Shown piece after piece: positions 46,254-57,100 of a DNA stretch of 64,000 bases. Made by a program: the position numbers and the translations under genes. Position 1 is the first letter of the stretch, and the number at the start of each line of letters is the position of its first letter. The notes under the pieces were generated by a model. That model did not search any database. It had not been told where the DNA came from and saw nothing but the letters and a program-made list of their open reading frames with translations. This DNA comes from an uncultured Rhodocyclaceae bacterium (lineage in GTDB: Bacteria > Pseudomonadota > Gammaproteobacteria > Burkholderiales > Rhodocyclaceae): contig CAJQTY010000001.1 of NCBI GenBank assembly GCA_907163075.1, forward strand, positions 2,294,001 to 2,358,000, read 5' to 3'.

Positions 46254-47540
46254 TTAGCTAGCCATCTGAACTGACGAATCAAATAACTGCTTCAGTTGCG
46301 AGGTGACTGTGCTCAAGTCTTGGAGGGCTATCTCTCCAATGGTGACCCGAGACAGCTTTCCATCGAACACAAATTGTTTCTGAACACCCACAAAGCTACC
46401 ACCAGCATGGTGCCAGGGGTATAGCAGAAGCACGGAGCCACATTGGTACCGCTCTGAATACGCCAGCATCTGGTAGAGGTCACCTTGGGCGACCCCAAGC
46501 TTCCGCTCTGAAGTTTTCAGGCGCTTCCACTTGGTGTCTACGATGCAGTTTGGCTTACAGCCTGTCGTCACCACCATATCCGGCCGCAATTGAAACAAGC
46601 GATGTTTCGTCGTCGCATCACTGGCCAAGTAATGCTTTGAATGCTGCAGCAGAACCTCATGTCCTTCAGGTCGGAGAACTTGCCGCATTTTCTTGCCGAT
46701 GTATCTTTCAAATAGTTCATTCATATCGAACATTAGGGCAAACGATTGTTGCTGGCCGCTATAGAGGTCCGTCGTTATCCCTTGAAGGAATAACTTAGCC
46801 AGCGACAGACAGAATCCGTATCGCTCACTCATGCGGTCAACCTTGATACTGTCTAACCAGAGGCGAGAGGGAAGAACGTCGGCCACATTTTCGAACGCCG
46901 GTTGAAGTTCGCGAACCGCTTGTTGCGTTGATGCGCTTGCTGCCAAACGAAGCATTCGCATGACGGCTATCTTGAAGAGCTGATTGAGTGGATGGTTTTC
47001 ATCAAACTCGTCAAATTCGCAGGCACTACGCTCGCGGTGGATGGTGTTTCGCCTAAGCTGGTCGTCAAGCAGAATGCGTCCTCTTACCGTGGGCAGGTCA
47101 TCTTCCTCTACACGATAGCGTTTCACCAGCCCACGCCGGATTTGGTCAGCAAGCGTTTGACAAAAAAGCCGAATGAGCAGGTCAAGCCAACCAAAGGAGC
47201 TTTCGGCCAACGCAGCCTGCCCCGAATTCACACCGTCCAGGTCGTAGGCCACCAGAAGCATTTCCAACAGGTTGTGGCGAACTGCGGGGAGGTCTTCCAT
47301 ACCCGTTGTTTCAATCTTGGGCAAAAACTCCAAGAGACGGTTTTTCATCTGGATGGAGCCGACATACTGCCGTGGCCGAACCTGTGAGCGCGACAGGTGC
47401 TCGATTAGCTTAATGCCAAGGCTCGCACCCAACTTATCCAAGACCTCAAGCTCGTCAACGGTTATTGACCGCTCTTTTGAAGATGATAGGCAGGGGACCA
47501 CCGGAATGGGTTCGTACTCCCGGAAACTAACAACGGTCAT
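46254..47540 (-). CDS. mcrC: McrC-type nuclease subunit
   Basis: This endonuclease partner of the modification-dependent McrBC restriction system has 428 aa. The N-terminal part matches the McrC family (QYVGSIQMKNRLLEFLPKI, then DLPTVRGRILLDDQLRRN and FDENHPLNQLFKIA). The PD-(D/E)xK site is RPDMVVTTG followed by NCIVDTKWKRL at about residues 320-340. It overlaps mcrB by 4 bp and is transcribed after it. It lies tail to tail with the Hachiman operon (178-bp gap). McrBC cuts DNA that carries modified cytosines, so it complements the adenine-methylation system upstream. Confidence 0.88.
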   Translation of the reverse strand: MTVVSFREYEPIPVVPCLSSSKERSITVDELEVLDKLGASLGIKLIEHLSRSQVRPRQYVGSIQMKNRLLEFLPKIETTGMEDLPAVRHNLLEMLLVAYDLDGVNSGQAALAESSFGWLDLLIRLFCQTLADQIRRGLVKRYRVEEDDLPTVRGRILLDDQLRRNTIHRERSACEFDEFDENHPLNQLFKIAVMRMLRLAASASTQQAVRELQPAFENVADVLPSRLWLDSIKVDRMSERYGFCLSLAKLFLQGITTDLYSGQQQSFALMFDMNELFERYIGKKMRQVLRPEGHEVLLQHSKHYLASDATTKHRLFQLRPDMVVTTGCKPNCIVDTKWKRLKTSERKLGVAQGDLYQMLAYSERYQCGSVLLLYPWHHAGGSFVGVQKQFVFDGKLSRVTIGEIALQDLSTVTSQLKQLFDSSVQMAS

Positions 47541-49972
47541 TCGTAGACGGCCTTCAGCATTTCTGGTGTCAGTATTTGCGCTACCTTGTAGGTCGCTCGA
47601 CCATTGCCGAGTTCAGTATCCGCGCCAAACAGTTCAGTGGCGTCGTCGTCTGACTTCCTGACGATATGCAAGTCAGCCGGTTTCTGGTCACCATCCTTGA
47701 AAATCAGTTGAATCTTCGACCAGTCGTCAAAGAAGTATTCCTGCAACAAGGGGATAACCTTGTGCAGCAATCGGGACTCTAGCTCCGAAAATGACTGAAT
47801 GCCGGTGAAATAGGCGTGGCCAATGGTGTGGTCACGGTCAAAGAGGTAGGCGACCCGCTTGTTGAGAGTGGTCAGAAGTGTTTTCAGTGAGACGCCGCTG
47901 ATGAAGTCGGCAGTCAGTACATTCGCATCAGGCATCAGCTCCTCGAAATGGAAACGTCTTCGGAGAGCGGTATCGAGCAGCGCAATAGAGCGGTCAGCCG
48001 TGTTCATTGTACCTAGCAGGTACAAGTTTGGCGGTAGGCCAAACGGCTGTACATCCGGGCTATACGGAAGACGGACGGTCAATTCGTTGGCCGCACCCAA
48101 GCGTTTGTCGTCCTCAACGAGTGTGATAAGTTCACCGAAGATTTTGGCGATGTTCCCTCGGTTGATTTCGTCTATGACCAAGACAAACCTTTGTAGCTCA
48201 ACTTGTTCAACCGCTTTTGGTTGACCGAGTGCCTGGTCCGTTTTCTCAAGTAACTTGAGGACTGCCCAGAAGAATGAACGATTGTAGAGGGCGGTATCTG
48301 CAGGCTTTTTGATATTCTGGCGGTTGGCCCAAAGTTTCTTCAACTGGAACTTCGGGCTGTTGTATATCGTGGGGTAACCAGGCAGTGTTATGGTGAAGCT
48401 TTGCGCCTTGGCACCCACCCGCACCTGAGCTGGGAATCCCTTGTAGAGCTTGGCTTCGATGAATCCCTGTTCGGATTCCTCGATATCATCCAGTACCTGG
48501 AAAAATGCCCGTTCAAAGCGCTCATCCTCGGTTAGGCCGGCCTCAGGAGATTTCTGTGAAGCCCGCCAATTGTCCGTGGCAGCTTCTGCTATTTTTTTGA
48601 GCACACCCGAGTCCACGCCATACACTAACTGTCCGCCATCCGTAGTTTCCGGACGGATACCCTCAACAAAGTCTTGGTAGGCATATGAAGGGTGGAAAGT
48701 TACGAACTCAACCTGGCCAGCAGAACGGTAATGGTCAAATCGGATTTTAGTGTTCGTGTAGCTCTCTGGAGCCATCAGGGTTGAGGTGCTGACTCCCTCT
48801 ATTATTCCTACCGCTTCCGCCACCGAACGATACGTCTTGCCAGTGCCTGGCGGGCCATAAAGAATCCGGTTGAGCGGACCGGCTTCGACCTTTTTCGCTT
48901 CCGCAAGATTGATTGGCTCGTCGCCGGTTATGGTGTTGAGTTCCATGACGTCTTCAAGTTTGATGCTGAAGTAAGGTTTAAGGAGTGTTTCTTCAAATTC
49001 AGGAAGCTCGTTTTTCGAGACGTTCCAGAAAGTCGAGTTGCCTCGCGGCGTCCACTTTTTTGAGCTCTTGTCGTAGGCCGTCGAGAAGCTTGATTTCTTT
49101 AGTATCTCGTAGGGACGCTGAATCCAGCCTTCCGCCTTCGTGCATGACTCAGCCGCCCCCGAGAGACGGCCGAGCAGCTGAACCGCGTTGCCGTAACACA
49201 AGTAGATGATTGAGCCATCGGGTGCGTTCTTGAAGTTTTTCCCTTGGTCGTTGCCTGTGTTTTCGTCCATGACGGCAAGACGAGCTTTTGCAAATGTATC
49301 TTTTTCTTCGTTGGTGAAACTCTGACTCCCGTGGGACATTTTCCAGATGGTGAGGTCTTTTGCTTCCCATTCCGACCAGATACGAGTGCCGAATTCGAGA
49401 ATACCTTCATCTGCGGCCTTCTGGGCGATGACGAGCTTTTGAAGTGCAGCCATCGTCAATTTCTTGTCCGACTTGCTTAGAAACGAGCGAAGTGGCGCCA
49501 ATGTGTAGATGTCCACTATGCAGGGGTTGCTGCGCTCCTGGTAATGGAAGGCAATTTTCCATTTGAGTGCTTCACCAAAATCCATCTGTTCAATGGCAGC
49601 AAGGTCTCCCTTCTTGGCAGCTTCGATTATGGCAATAACTGTTTTTTTGACGGCCGCAAACGCCACATCCTCTGTGGCCCCGTACTTCGAATACCAGGCG
49701 TAGTTATCAGAGTAAGCCGCGCCACCGCCATCCGTTTTTTCGGTTTTATCCTTGCGGGAGAAAATGCCGAACTTGAAGGCTGAACCACCCCAGACGCTAC
49801 CCAATTTGTCCAGCCGGCTCTCAAGCCAATAGGAAAATGATGTTTTGTCTCCGGCCTGCGTGTAGGCTGGTAAATCCATTGACTGAAGCTTGGGTAGGGG
49901 CCAAGTGCCGCTGAACTCATCCCAGAGTGAGTAAAGCGCCGCGTATTCTTCTTTCGTCTTTTTGGTATCCAC
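47537..49972 (-). CDS. mcrB: McrB-type GTP-dependent restriction motor
   Basis: This 811-aa protein has an N-terminal DNA-recognition region and a C-terminal AAA+ GTPase. Walker A is LYGPPGTGKTYRSVAEA (about residue 370), Walker B is VLVIDEINRGNIAKIFGE (about 600), and the McrB hallmark LGTMNTADRSIALLD is near 655. The first 350 residues differ from the E. coli methylcytosine-binding domain and are not recognised, so the target modification is unknown. It starts with a GTG at 49972 and overlaps mcrC by 4 bp. Confidence 0.87.
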   Translation of the reverse strand: MDTKKTKEEYAALYSLWDEFSGTWPLPKLQSMDLPAYTQAGDKTSFSYWLESRLDKLGSVWGGSAFKFGIFSRKDKTEKTDGGGAAYSDNYAWYSKYGATEDVAFAAVKKTVIAIIEAAKKGDLAAIEQMDFGEALKWKIAFHYQERSNPCIVDIYTLAPLRSFLSKSDKKLTMAALQKLVIAQKAADEGILEFGTRIWSEWEAKDLTIWKMSHGSQSFTNEEKDTFAKARLAVMDENTGNDQGKNFKNAPDGSIIYLCYGNAVQLLGRLSGAAESCTKAEGWIQRPYEILKKSSFSTAYDKSSKKWTPRGNSTFWNVSKNELPEFEETLLKPYFSIKLEDVMELNTITGDEPINLAEAKKVEAGPLNRILYGPPGTGKTYRSVAEAVGIIEGVSTSTLMAPESYTNTKIRFDHYRSAGQVEFVTFHPSYAYQDFVEGIRPETTDGGQLVYGVDSGVLKKIAEAATDNWRASQKSPEAGLTEDERFERAFFQVLDDIEESEQGFIEAKLYKGFPAQVRVGAKAQSFTITLPGYPTIYNSPKFQLKKLWANRQNIKKPADTALYNRSFFWAVLKLLEKTDQALGQPKAVEQVELQRFVLVIDEINRGNIAKIFGELITLVEDDKRLGAANELTVRLPYSPDVQPFGLPPNLYLLGTMNTADRSIALLDTALRRRFHFEELMPDANVLTADFISGVSLKTLLTTLNKRVAYLFDRDHTIGHAYFTGIQSFSELESRLLHKVIPLLQEYFFDDWSKIQLIFKDGDQKPADLHIVRKSDDDATELFGADTELGNGRATYKVAQILTPEMLKAVYE

Positions 49973-50285
49973 AAGTTGCTTTCTCTAGCACTTCCCCACA
50001 AAGGCTGTCTCGGCAATTGCCAACAGCTAGGGCGAAAGCAATATGCTAACGGATATCCCATATCAAGACGCACGGCCAAGGCACAAATACCAAATATCAA
50101 CCAGATGGCTTATGTGCGAGGCTTGCCAGCGTGCTGTGCGGCAGAGTACGAAACGCTCGCTACTCAATACGCTGCCTGAATGACAGCCCTATGTTGCAAT
50201 AAGTAGGACAAGCTTGCTCTCAAATTCTCAAACTACTCTGGCTCACAGTTTGAGCCATAGCCGACGGCAGTTGCATTGTTTTGCT
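49973..50285. other. 313-bp gap upstream of mcrB
   Basis: No gene is seen. On the minus strand TTGATA at about 50074-50079 and, 17 bp on, TATTGC could be a weak promoter for mcrBC. The 3' end of the three-gene operon that follows lies at 50286, so its terminator should also be here; I cannot point to a clear hairpin. Confidence 0.3.
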
Positions 50286-53249
50286 TCATTCCTTCCCCTC
50301 CGTAAGCAACAGCGTGTTTAGAAGGTTCAGTTCGTTTGATGCCATGAAATACCTGTCGTCGAATACCACGTCAAATTTCAACGGATTAGTTTGTCCTACA
50401 CCGGCAACCCAGGGCATATCTTCATAACGAGGAATAGCCGGCATTACTGCAGCGCTTGCCGATAATGCACGACCCAATCCCTCCCTCCATTGCTCGGGTT
50501 CGTCCAGCAGCCGGGTACTTCCATCGTGTTCGTCAACCGGTCGGACGAACTGCACATAGGCAGTCGGTATTGCTATCCAGGTATTGGGGGATTTCAGTTC
50601 CTTCAGCGTATTGAATTCGTTGGCTGCTCCATATTTCTCTCGGGCCAATAGGCGGAACAGGTTGGCTGCAGGAATCCGAAGGCTTCCAGGTAGGGCGTCA
50701 CAACTCTCGATTTCTTTCAGTTGCCCGTACAACTGCCGAGTCATCTGTTCGACGTTCGTCAATTGCCCCTCGAAAGAAAACAGTTCTCGCTTGTCAAATT
50801 GAGCCCAGCTTTCCAGCACCATCGGACCGGAGAAGAAAACATGGTCGGGGATACGTGGCCGAGCCTCTTTGTCGGGGAGCAACAGCGCAATCGCAGTGCT
50901 CGCCTGCTCGAAGAATTCACGAGCCTCCTGACTTTTCACAAAAGATGAACCATCCGCATCTTTTTTAGCAGTGGCCTGCAGCCTGAAACGACTGAAGAGT
51001 TCATAACAGTTGGTCCGAGCTTTGCTAACCAATCCAGCGAGGTCTGGGTTGCCGCCACCCTTTACAAATGTGTCGGCCTCGGAAAGGAACTGAGTTACGT
51101 ACTGCGACATCAAGCTCAGCAGTTCTTCGACCCCAACTTTTCCGACTGGGACAAGGGCAAGGCTCTGCCTCAAGCCTGCGTCACCTGTAATTCGCGTAAA
51201 AATAGTGGCCCTCAGCATAACCAGCAGCGTCATCAAATCTAGTGACTGACGAAGCCACTGTCGCCTATCCAGTTCATCCTCATGCACGAGGAAGTCATCA
51301 ACGAGCATGACCAAGGTGCGTGGAATCTTGTCACCTGACACCTCCTCCCCATCCGTGTCTCGATACATGCCCCGTCCGCGGTAGATAAGTTGGGCGATTT
51401 CCATCAAGGCTGATTCCACGTTGAATCGCGGGACAGCAGCAATAATCCAGTCTGTTTTGGGGAATGAGACACCCCTGGCCCCGGAAGATGTCATCAAGAA
51501 GACCTTAATGGTGTCTCGGGTCTCTTCTTCAATTAGTTTCTTGCGCCAGGAAGCAGGTACCGATGAATCCAGAATTTGAACGTTATCCGAATTCAGTCCA
51601 AGCTTTTTATTTTCTTTAAGCACTGCACGGAGGGAACGCAGGAACAGCTTATCCTGAGCAAAATAGATAACTTGCTGCGCACCGGCAGCGATTGCCTTTT
51701 CTATTTCAACTGCAGCGTTCTGCAGAAGTGCCTCGTCCGCTGCCCGACGGATAGCTTGCCTAGGCGTCTCTAGCAGACCTGGCTGGGTCATCCTTTCTTC
51801 TATACGGACAGCCGACAGATTGACTCGATACCTGATAACAAGCTCACTTGCCGGGTAGCTGTTGGTCATGACATGTAGAACATTTGGCTTGCTGGAACCA
51901 ATCCGAACTTTGGTAACAGCTAAGTCGAACGGCTTTTTTCCTCGAGAATGAGAGACCAGAACTTTGTCCGGTGTGTTGTTCCCGGCATTCAAGTACCGGT
52001 CAAGAACAACTTCATTGCCGAGCGAAGCATCCGAGACCACCAGAATGACAGTAAAGGGACAAGCCTGGCCTTCGAATGGGTCAATAAATTCCTCCTTTAG
52101 CCAGCGTGCGACCGCATGAACAAAAGGGGCTCCAGCGCCATCCCCCGCGAGTTCATCGACCATCACGATGATGGTCGGCATGCGCTTGGCAAAAGTCCTT
52201 CGTTCATCCAAGCCGACTTTGCGCATCCGCCCCTTCTCACCCGTCTCATGAAATAGCTTTTCCAGGGCCTGAATGGTGTTCCTGCCGTTCCCCTTCTCCC
52301 GAAATCCTTGAATGGCCGCGGTCAGCACAACGCGGTTGACATCTTTGTTCAGCGCCAATAGTTCGCGCGTTGTGGCAGACATGGCCGAAAGCACCCCCAT
52401 CAAAGGACGCTCCTCAACCTCGTCCTCATTTTCTGACAGGGTTCTCTTACCAATACGTGAGCCCGGGTGTTTGGCTTCAATCTCGTGTTCTTCTTCCGGC
52501 GATAAAAGCAGCACACTGCTCACCGGCTTCTTCAGCTTAAGCACTCCGTCAACGACAACAGCCCCATCGATGTGGCGTCGTTCCTCCACACCTTTTTCCA
52601 CCAAGGAGCGGTGATACCGTTCAGCAGCAGAAATGATTTGCGCGTTAGTCGTAACAGTGAGAATGCCTGATGGTTGCCCATTTTTTCGAGCAAGCTTCTC
52701 CGTGACATCGCGATTAATTACAACGCGAGGGCTAACGTATAAGAACAGATATCCAGACTGCTGCTTGGATAAATACCGGGTGACAGCCGTTGTCTTGCCA
52801 ATCCCTGGATTGCCCTCGAGCCCGAGCACATTCATTTTCCCCGGCTGCGCTGCGGACAGCCCAGCCACCACCGCAGCGGCGTGGATATCTCGAAGTGCTG
52901 CCTGGCTTTCTCCGGGTTTCAGCTCATCCAAAGCTGCTTTGATTGCCGCTTTGGCCGGTTTTCCGAAATATGCTTCTAACTCAGGCTGCTCCGTCACCAA
53001 GGTGATAGATTCATCCTTGGTGTAGTTCTGCATCGGGTTAACGAAGTCTGGCACTCGCTCTTCAAAATCGAGGCAGTAATCCTCACCTGGCTTCGGAATT
53101 GCTCTCAGTTCCTTCAGGCCATTTCTAAGTCCTTTTGGAAGGCGAGTGAGAATTTGTTTGAATACTGCCTCAACCTGGTCGGCCAAACCTTCCTCGTCAC
53201 CATCTACGAGTTTTGTGGTGCGGCGATAAGCCATCCCCATCTGTTGCAT
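50286..53249 (-). CDS. Superfamily-2 helicase of unrecognised operon
   Basis: This large ATPase, about 987 aa, is the third gene of a coupled trio. Motor motifs are visible from the chosen ATG: Walker A in LEGNPGIGKTTAVTRYL (about residue 146), Walker B-like IIVMVDELAGDG (about 361), motif V in MTSSGARGVSFPKTDW (about 585) and motif VI in IAQLIYRGRGMYRD (about 618). The last 350 residues are unassigned. The open frame extends to 53414, but that part overlaps the coding end of the previous gene by 210 bp. ATGs at 53249, 53240 and 53234 are all plausible starts and give 31- to 46-bp overlaps. The Q..GR motif recalls DinG-like and other defence helicases, but no family is certain. Confidence 0.72.
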   Translation of the reverse strand: MQQMGMAYRRTTKLVDGDEEGLADQVEAVFKQILTRLPKGLRNGLKELRAIPKPGEDYCLDFEERVPDFVNPMQNYTKDESITLVTEQPELEAYFGKPAKAAIKAALDELKPGESQAALRDIHAAAVVAGLSAAQPGKMNVLGLEGNPGIGKTTAVTRYLSKQQSGYLFLYVSPRVVINRDVTEKLARKNGQPSGILTVTTNAQIISAAERYHRSLVEKGVEERRHIDGAVVVDGVLKLKKPVSSVLLLSPEEEHEIEAKHPGSRIGKRTLSENEDEVEERPLMGVLSAMSATTRELLALNKDVNRVVLTAAIQGFREKGNGRNTIQALEKLFHETGEKGRMRKVGLDERRTFAKRMPTIIVMVDELAGDGAGAPFVHAVARWLKEEFIDPFEGQACPFTVILVVSDASLGNEVVLDRYLNAGNNTPDKVLVSHSRGKKPFDLAVTKVRIGSSKPNVLHVMTNSYPASELVIRYRVNLSAVRIEERMTQPGLLETPRQAIRRAADEALLQNAAVEIEKAIAAGAQQVIYFAQDKLFLRSLRAVLKENKKLGLNSDNVQILDSSVPASWRKKLIEEETRDTIKVFLMTSSGARGVSFPKTDWIIAAVPRFNVESALMEIAQLIYRGRGMYRDTDGEEVSGDKIPRTLVMLVDDFLVHEDELDRRQWLRQSLDLMTLLVMLRATIFTRITGDAGLRQSLALVPVGKVGVEELLSLMSQYVTQFLSEADTFVKGGGNPDLAGLVSKARTNCYELFSRFRLQATAKKDADGSSFVKSQEAREFFEQASTAIALLLPDKEARPRIPDHVFFSGPMVLESWAQFDKRELFSFEGQLTNVEQMTRQLYGQLKEIESCDALPGSLRIPAANLFRLLAREKYGAANEFNTLKELKSPNTWIAIPTAYVQFVRPVDEHDGSTRLLDEPEQWREGLGRALSASAAVMPAIPRYEDMPWVAGVGQTNPLKFDVVFDDRYFMASNELNLLNTLLLTEGKE

Positions 53250-54154
53250 AAGAGCAAACGAGGGTCGTTTCCGCCCCCCGGCATGTATCGCGCGGCTAAA
53301 CTCTCCAGCCCATTGGGCGTGATTGCCAAAGCCCGAACCACACAGGGCTTGTTCAACAACCCATGTCGTTCGAGCATGCAGACTGCAGACTCGGCATAGC
53401 CTGCGGCCTGGCATAGTTTATAAAACGGCTTGTTATCAGAAGTAAGAGCACCAAGGTGGTTTTTTATGTCATCTGAAAGTTCGAAGGATTCTTCCTCGAC
53501 TTCAGCAGAAACGCGGGCAAATACACTCCGAGAATCAACCAATCGGCGGTGACGCATCAATTCTCGGAGATGAGCATCCTCTTCCCGGAAATCACCCACT
53601 TCACCAGGCATATCGTAGGAATACTCCTGAACAAGCAGATGGTCCTCCTTATGTGAACCGGACAACCAGAGCAGAAAATCTGCTCTGGCAGGCATTCCTT
53701 TATCGGCCAGCGCTGGGTCAACGGTGCCTTGCAAACCCAGCAGACGGTGAATGTCCCGGCAGATGCCTTCTCGCTCAGCATCAAAATCCTTGCTTCCAGG
53801 CATGGTGAGCGGGCACCAAAGAGCACGGACCTTTAGTGTTTCTATGCCTAAGGGTTGCTCCAGCTTGCGTAGGTATTCGCGCATCGCCGTATACCCGAGC
53901 CCATAAGCGACAACTGACAAGTGCTGCAGTGCGGCATGCAATTGCTCCTTGACAGTCTCGTCAATGACCTCAAGCTCACCAATTACCGCCTTGTGAATAG
54001 CAGAGAGCTTGGTCGTCCTCCATCCGCGGAGGTGCTCAGATTCGAGGTCAATGAGCTTCCAGTCAGCAAGACACCCCAGTACGCCGCGCTTAACCAAGAT
54101 TTCAAAAGCATGGCCCCAAATTACCGCCTGCTGTTGAAAGGTCGGCTCCTTCAT
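53204..54154 (-). CDS. Unknown 316-aa protein, nuclease-like segment
   Basis: This middle gene of the trio starts with an ATG overlapping the stop codon of the 1036-aa gene by 1 bp, and its end overlaps the helicase gene. I do not recognise it. Residues 158-183 read ARADFLLWLSGS and then DHLLVQEYSYD, which recalls the D...(D/E)xK arrangement of PD-(D/E)xK nucleases, but the Lys position is Ser, so the site may be degenerate or the likeness false. The C-terminal 100 residues contain a helical segment (FYKLCQAAGYAESAVCML) that could be a winged helix. No signal peptide is present. Confidence 0.65.
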   Translation of the reverse strand: MKEPTFQQQAVIWGHAFEILVKRGVLGCLADWKLIDLESEHLRGWRTTKLSAIHKAVIGELEVIDETVKEQLHAALQHLSVVAYGLGYTAMREYLRKLEQPLGIETLKVRALWCPLTMPGSKDFDAEREGICRDIHRLLGLQGTVDPALADKGMPARADFLLWLSGSHKEDHLLVQEYSYDMPGEVGDFREEDAHLRELMRHRRLVDSRSVFARVSAEVEEESFELSDDIKNHLGALTSDNKPFYKLCQAAGYAESAVCMLERHGLLNKPCVVRALAITPNGLESLAARYMPGGGNDPRLLLCNRWGWLIAAPQNS

Positions 54155-57100
54155 CAGACGGTCTCCCGGTCCTTGTGCAGCACTTTGGTGACGTGCGCTA
54201 GTAAAGCTGGGAATGAGAGTAGAACGGACCCTTTGCCCCGACGTTTCATTACTTCAAGTTCTCCTGCAGCCGCAGTGGTCGCCGGGGTCGCCCAACTGAA
54301 GGGGTCAAGTACCGGCAATACCTGATATTTGCTTGCCGCTCGCTCGCTTTCCAAGAAATGCAGACCTCTGATAACTCCCATTATTGTTTCTTGTGCAGCC
54401 TTTCCTTGTGGGTTGAAGCCGAGCATGTTCTGACGAACTGCCTCGCTCCATTCAATATTCGTTAAACGCTGTTCGTCGAAAAAATAAGTGCAAAAACCAG
54501 ATTGTGGACGCCCATTTTCGGAAACCACCGCCAGCGTTGCGAATGTGTAAATGGGTTGTAACCCTCGAAGCAGGTCCATTTCAGACTGCTTGTACATTCG
54601 TTGATGGTCCGTGAAGCTGGATGCTTCAAACGCGCTTTCGCTGGCAGAGCGAGTATGCAATCGAGTCGCCGGAAAAACGTCACGTCTTAACGAGTAAAGC
54701 AGCACATCGGGGAATTTGGTTACGGCTGACTCGAAAAACTCGCGCGTGCTATGTGGGGCATGTCGTTCAGCGGCGCGTCCTATATGACGGCTACCGAAAT
54801 GATGTGAGAGCAAGACGATATGCTTGTATCCGAGTCCACTCAGGCGCGCAATTTCTTCCAATATAAGCTGGGGCTCGCGGAAGGTTTTCCGGCTCTCAAC
54901 AAGCCTGGACATCATTCGGTCGACACGTAAAGTCATTCCCTCAGGATTACGGTCAGCACAGAAAGTCCGAGAGAGGAAAAGAAACCCGTCTGCGTCCGGA
55001 AAAAGGGGATGGGTATCGCACGGCCGCGTGACATAAGAGATTACCGCTACCCTGTCCAAGCTTCCGCCAACCGATGTCGTGAGCGGGAAACTTCCCTGCA
55101 TAGCCAGTAGTGAATTGGATTTTCTGAAACGTACGTTTTCCACTTTACCCTGTGTGTGGAAACCTTGCATCTTCACCAGAAGTTCTCGGGAAAGCGCGCG
55201 TTCGATGGCCTGGCAAGCGGAATAGACGGCGGCATTGCCATCTTCCGACTCGGCCTCTTTTCCTTTTGGCTGAAGTCGAATCAAATGAACCGCGAGGTTC
55301 TGTAACCCCTCGACCCGATGAACTCGCCTGACCATTTCCCAGAGGACCATATACGCCACCAACGCAAATGCGGCGCAAGCCGTGCTTCGAAGTTGTTCAG
55401 CCGTGGCCTTCTCGTCGTTCTTGACGCCTTTCCTCAAAGTGAGCGAACGCTCGTCGTACTGGAAATCGATGCCACAACCAATATCGAAAATTGCGCTCAC
55501 TGCATCGGTCGGTTTCCAGGTTTGGACACCGTCAACTTTCGACCCTACGTACGGGACAAATCGAACTGGCAGAACAGGTTGGTCAAGATTCCGCGTCATC
55601 CGGACTTCTTGGCGAGGTCCAGTCGGTGAAATCGAGCGCTCCATTAGTTGGGTCTCGACAAAATACGAGGCCAATCCGCGTACCTCGGCTGGATTTTCTG
55701 TAATGGTCAGGTGCTGAAACCAGGCAATGTTGTCGTGACCAGCATCGTTTTTGACCAGGATTTCGGTATTCCTCGAATTCATTGAGCGTACTGCCGACCA
55801 ATCGACCATTCCTCTGTGCACGGTCACATAAAACTTGTCGGCAATTCGATTGGCGTCATCGACCAGTTTTGCTGACTTGGTTTGTAGTACCTTAATCAAG
55901 GCTTGGGCCAATTGCTCCATTACCTTTTCGCGAGAACGAAGTTGCTCAATAAGTTGCCGAACGGCCATCTCAGGATTTGCCTTCAAGGCTGAGGCAATCG
56001 TGGTCGCGAGTGTGTCGATGTTTTCAGCGCTAGGGGTGTCGAAGGAGTCCGGAACAACGAGTCGCAGAAATACGAGTTCGGCGATGGCTTTCCCGTTATT
56101 GCCGTCCTTGCGGTCTTCGCTGAGAAGCCGTTCTTCAATCCGGTCGAGACGAGTCGAAAAGGCTGATTTGCCTGTGTCAGGGTTGTCGCCATTCACGCGG
56201 AAGCGATAGGAAACCTCCCGTTTAGTGGCGAAACCTTGTTCCTTATCAACGCGTGTCTCAAAAATTTGGACCGACCACTCTGCCCAAACGGCAAGGCAAC
56301 CGTAAAAGAGTGCTTTTCTCAGATGCTCGGCAAGGTCTGTATTGCTTCGTTGGCCATAAACGGTGCTTACATCCAGCGCCAACGACTTACCCGAGGAACT
56401 GGCAAACAGCTGTGAGCACTCAAGGACTCTGGCGACGTAAGTCTGCAGACCGGGCTTTCCACTTTGCGCGGCTACGGACTGCATCAGCCTGAATGTCACC
56501 TGAAGCCGGACTCTAGCGAGAGCTTCGTCGTCAAGAAAATCAAGGAAGCGCCTAATTTGGCTACCGGGTTGGTCCCGTTGCGAGCGAATGGTAGCGAGAA
56601 CAGGTTCGATATCTTCGTCGTCGAGGTCTTCTCTCCGAAGTTGATTCTTGATTCCGTCGAGCAAGCGCTCAAGCCAATCTCTGCCATCGACCAGTTCAAT
56701 CGCAGAGAGAACCCGAGCAACATCCTTTTCTCTTTCGCCAATCTTGCGTTCAGCAGAGGCAAACCCGACCGGTACCAGTGAGGCTGTACCCGGCGGTTCT
56801 GGCAACTTAACCTGCAGATTTTTGGCAAGCGTATCGAGAGCCTGTCTCGTTTCCAAAACCGCCAGTGCCTGTAAAGAGGTCGAAGACAAAGCGTTGTCGA
56901 GATGCTCAGCAATAACAGTTTGAAGCTTCTCGATGGAGGACGTGGTCTTACCCTCACTACCTGGAAGCAAGCGTCCACCGACTTTTGCGGTCGTGCCTTT
57001 GGGCGGTAGTTCCAGGTCGCGGAAGAATCCGGTATCCGTACCTGCCGCAAAGTCTTCTTTAAATGCTGGTGCTTTGAAGAGGCAACGCAGTGCACTGCCT

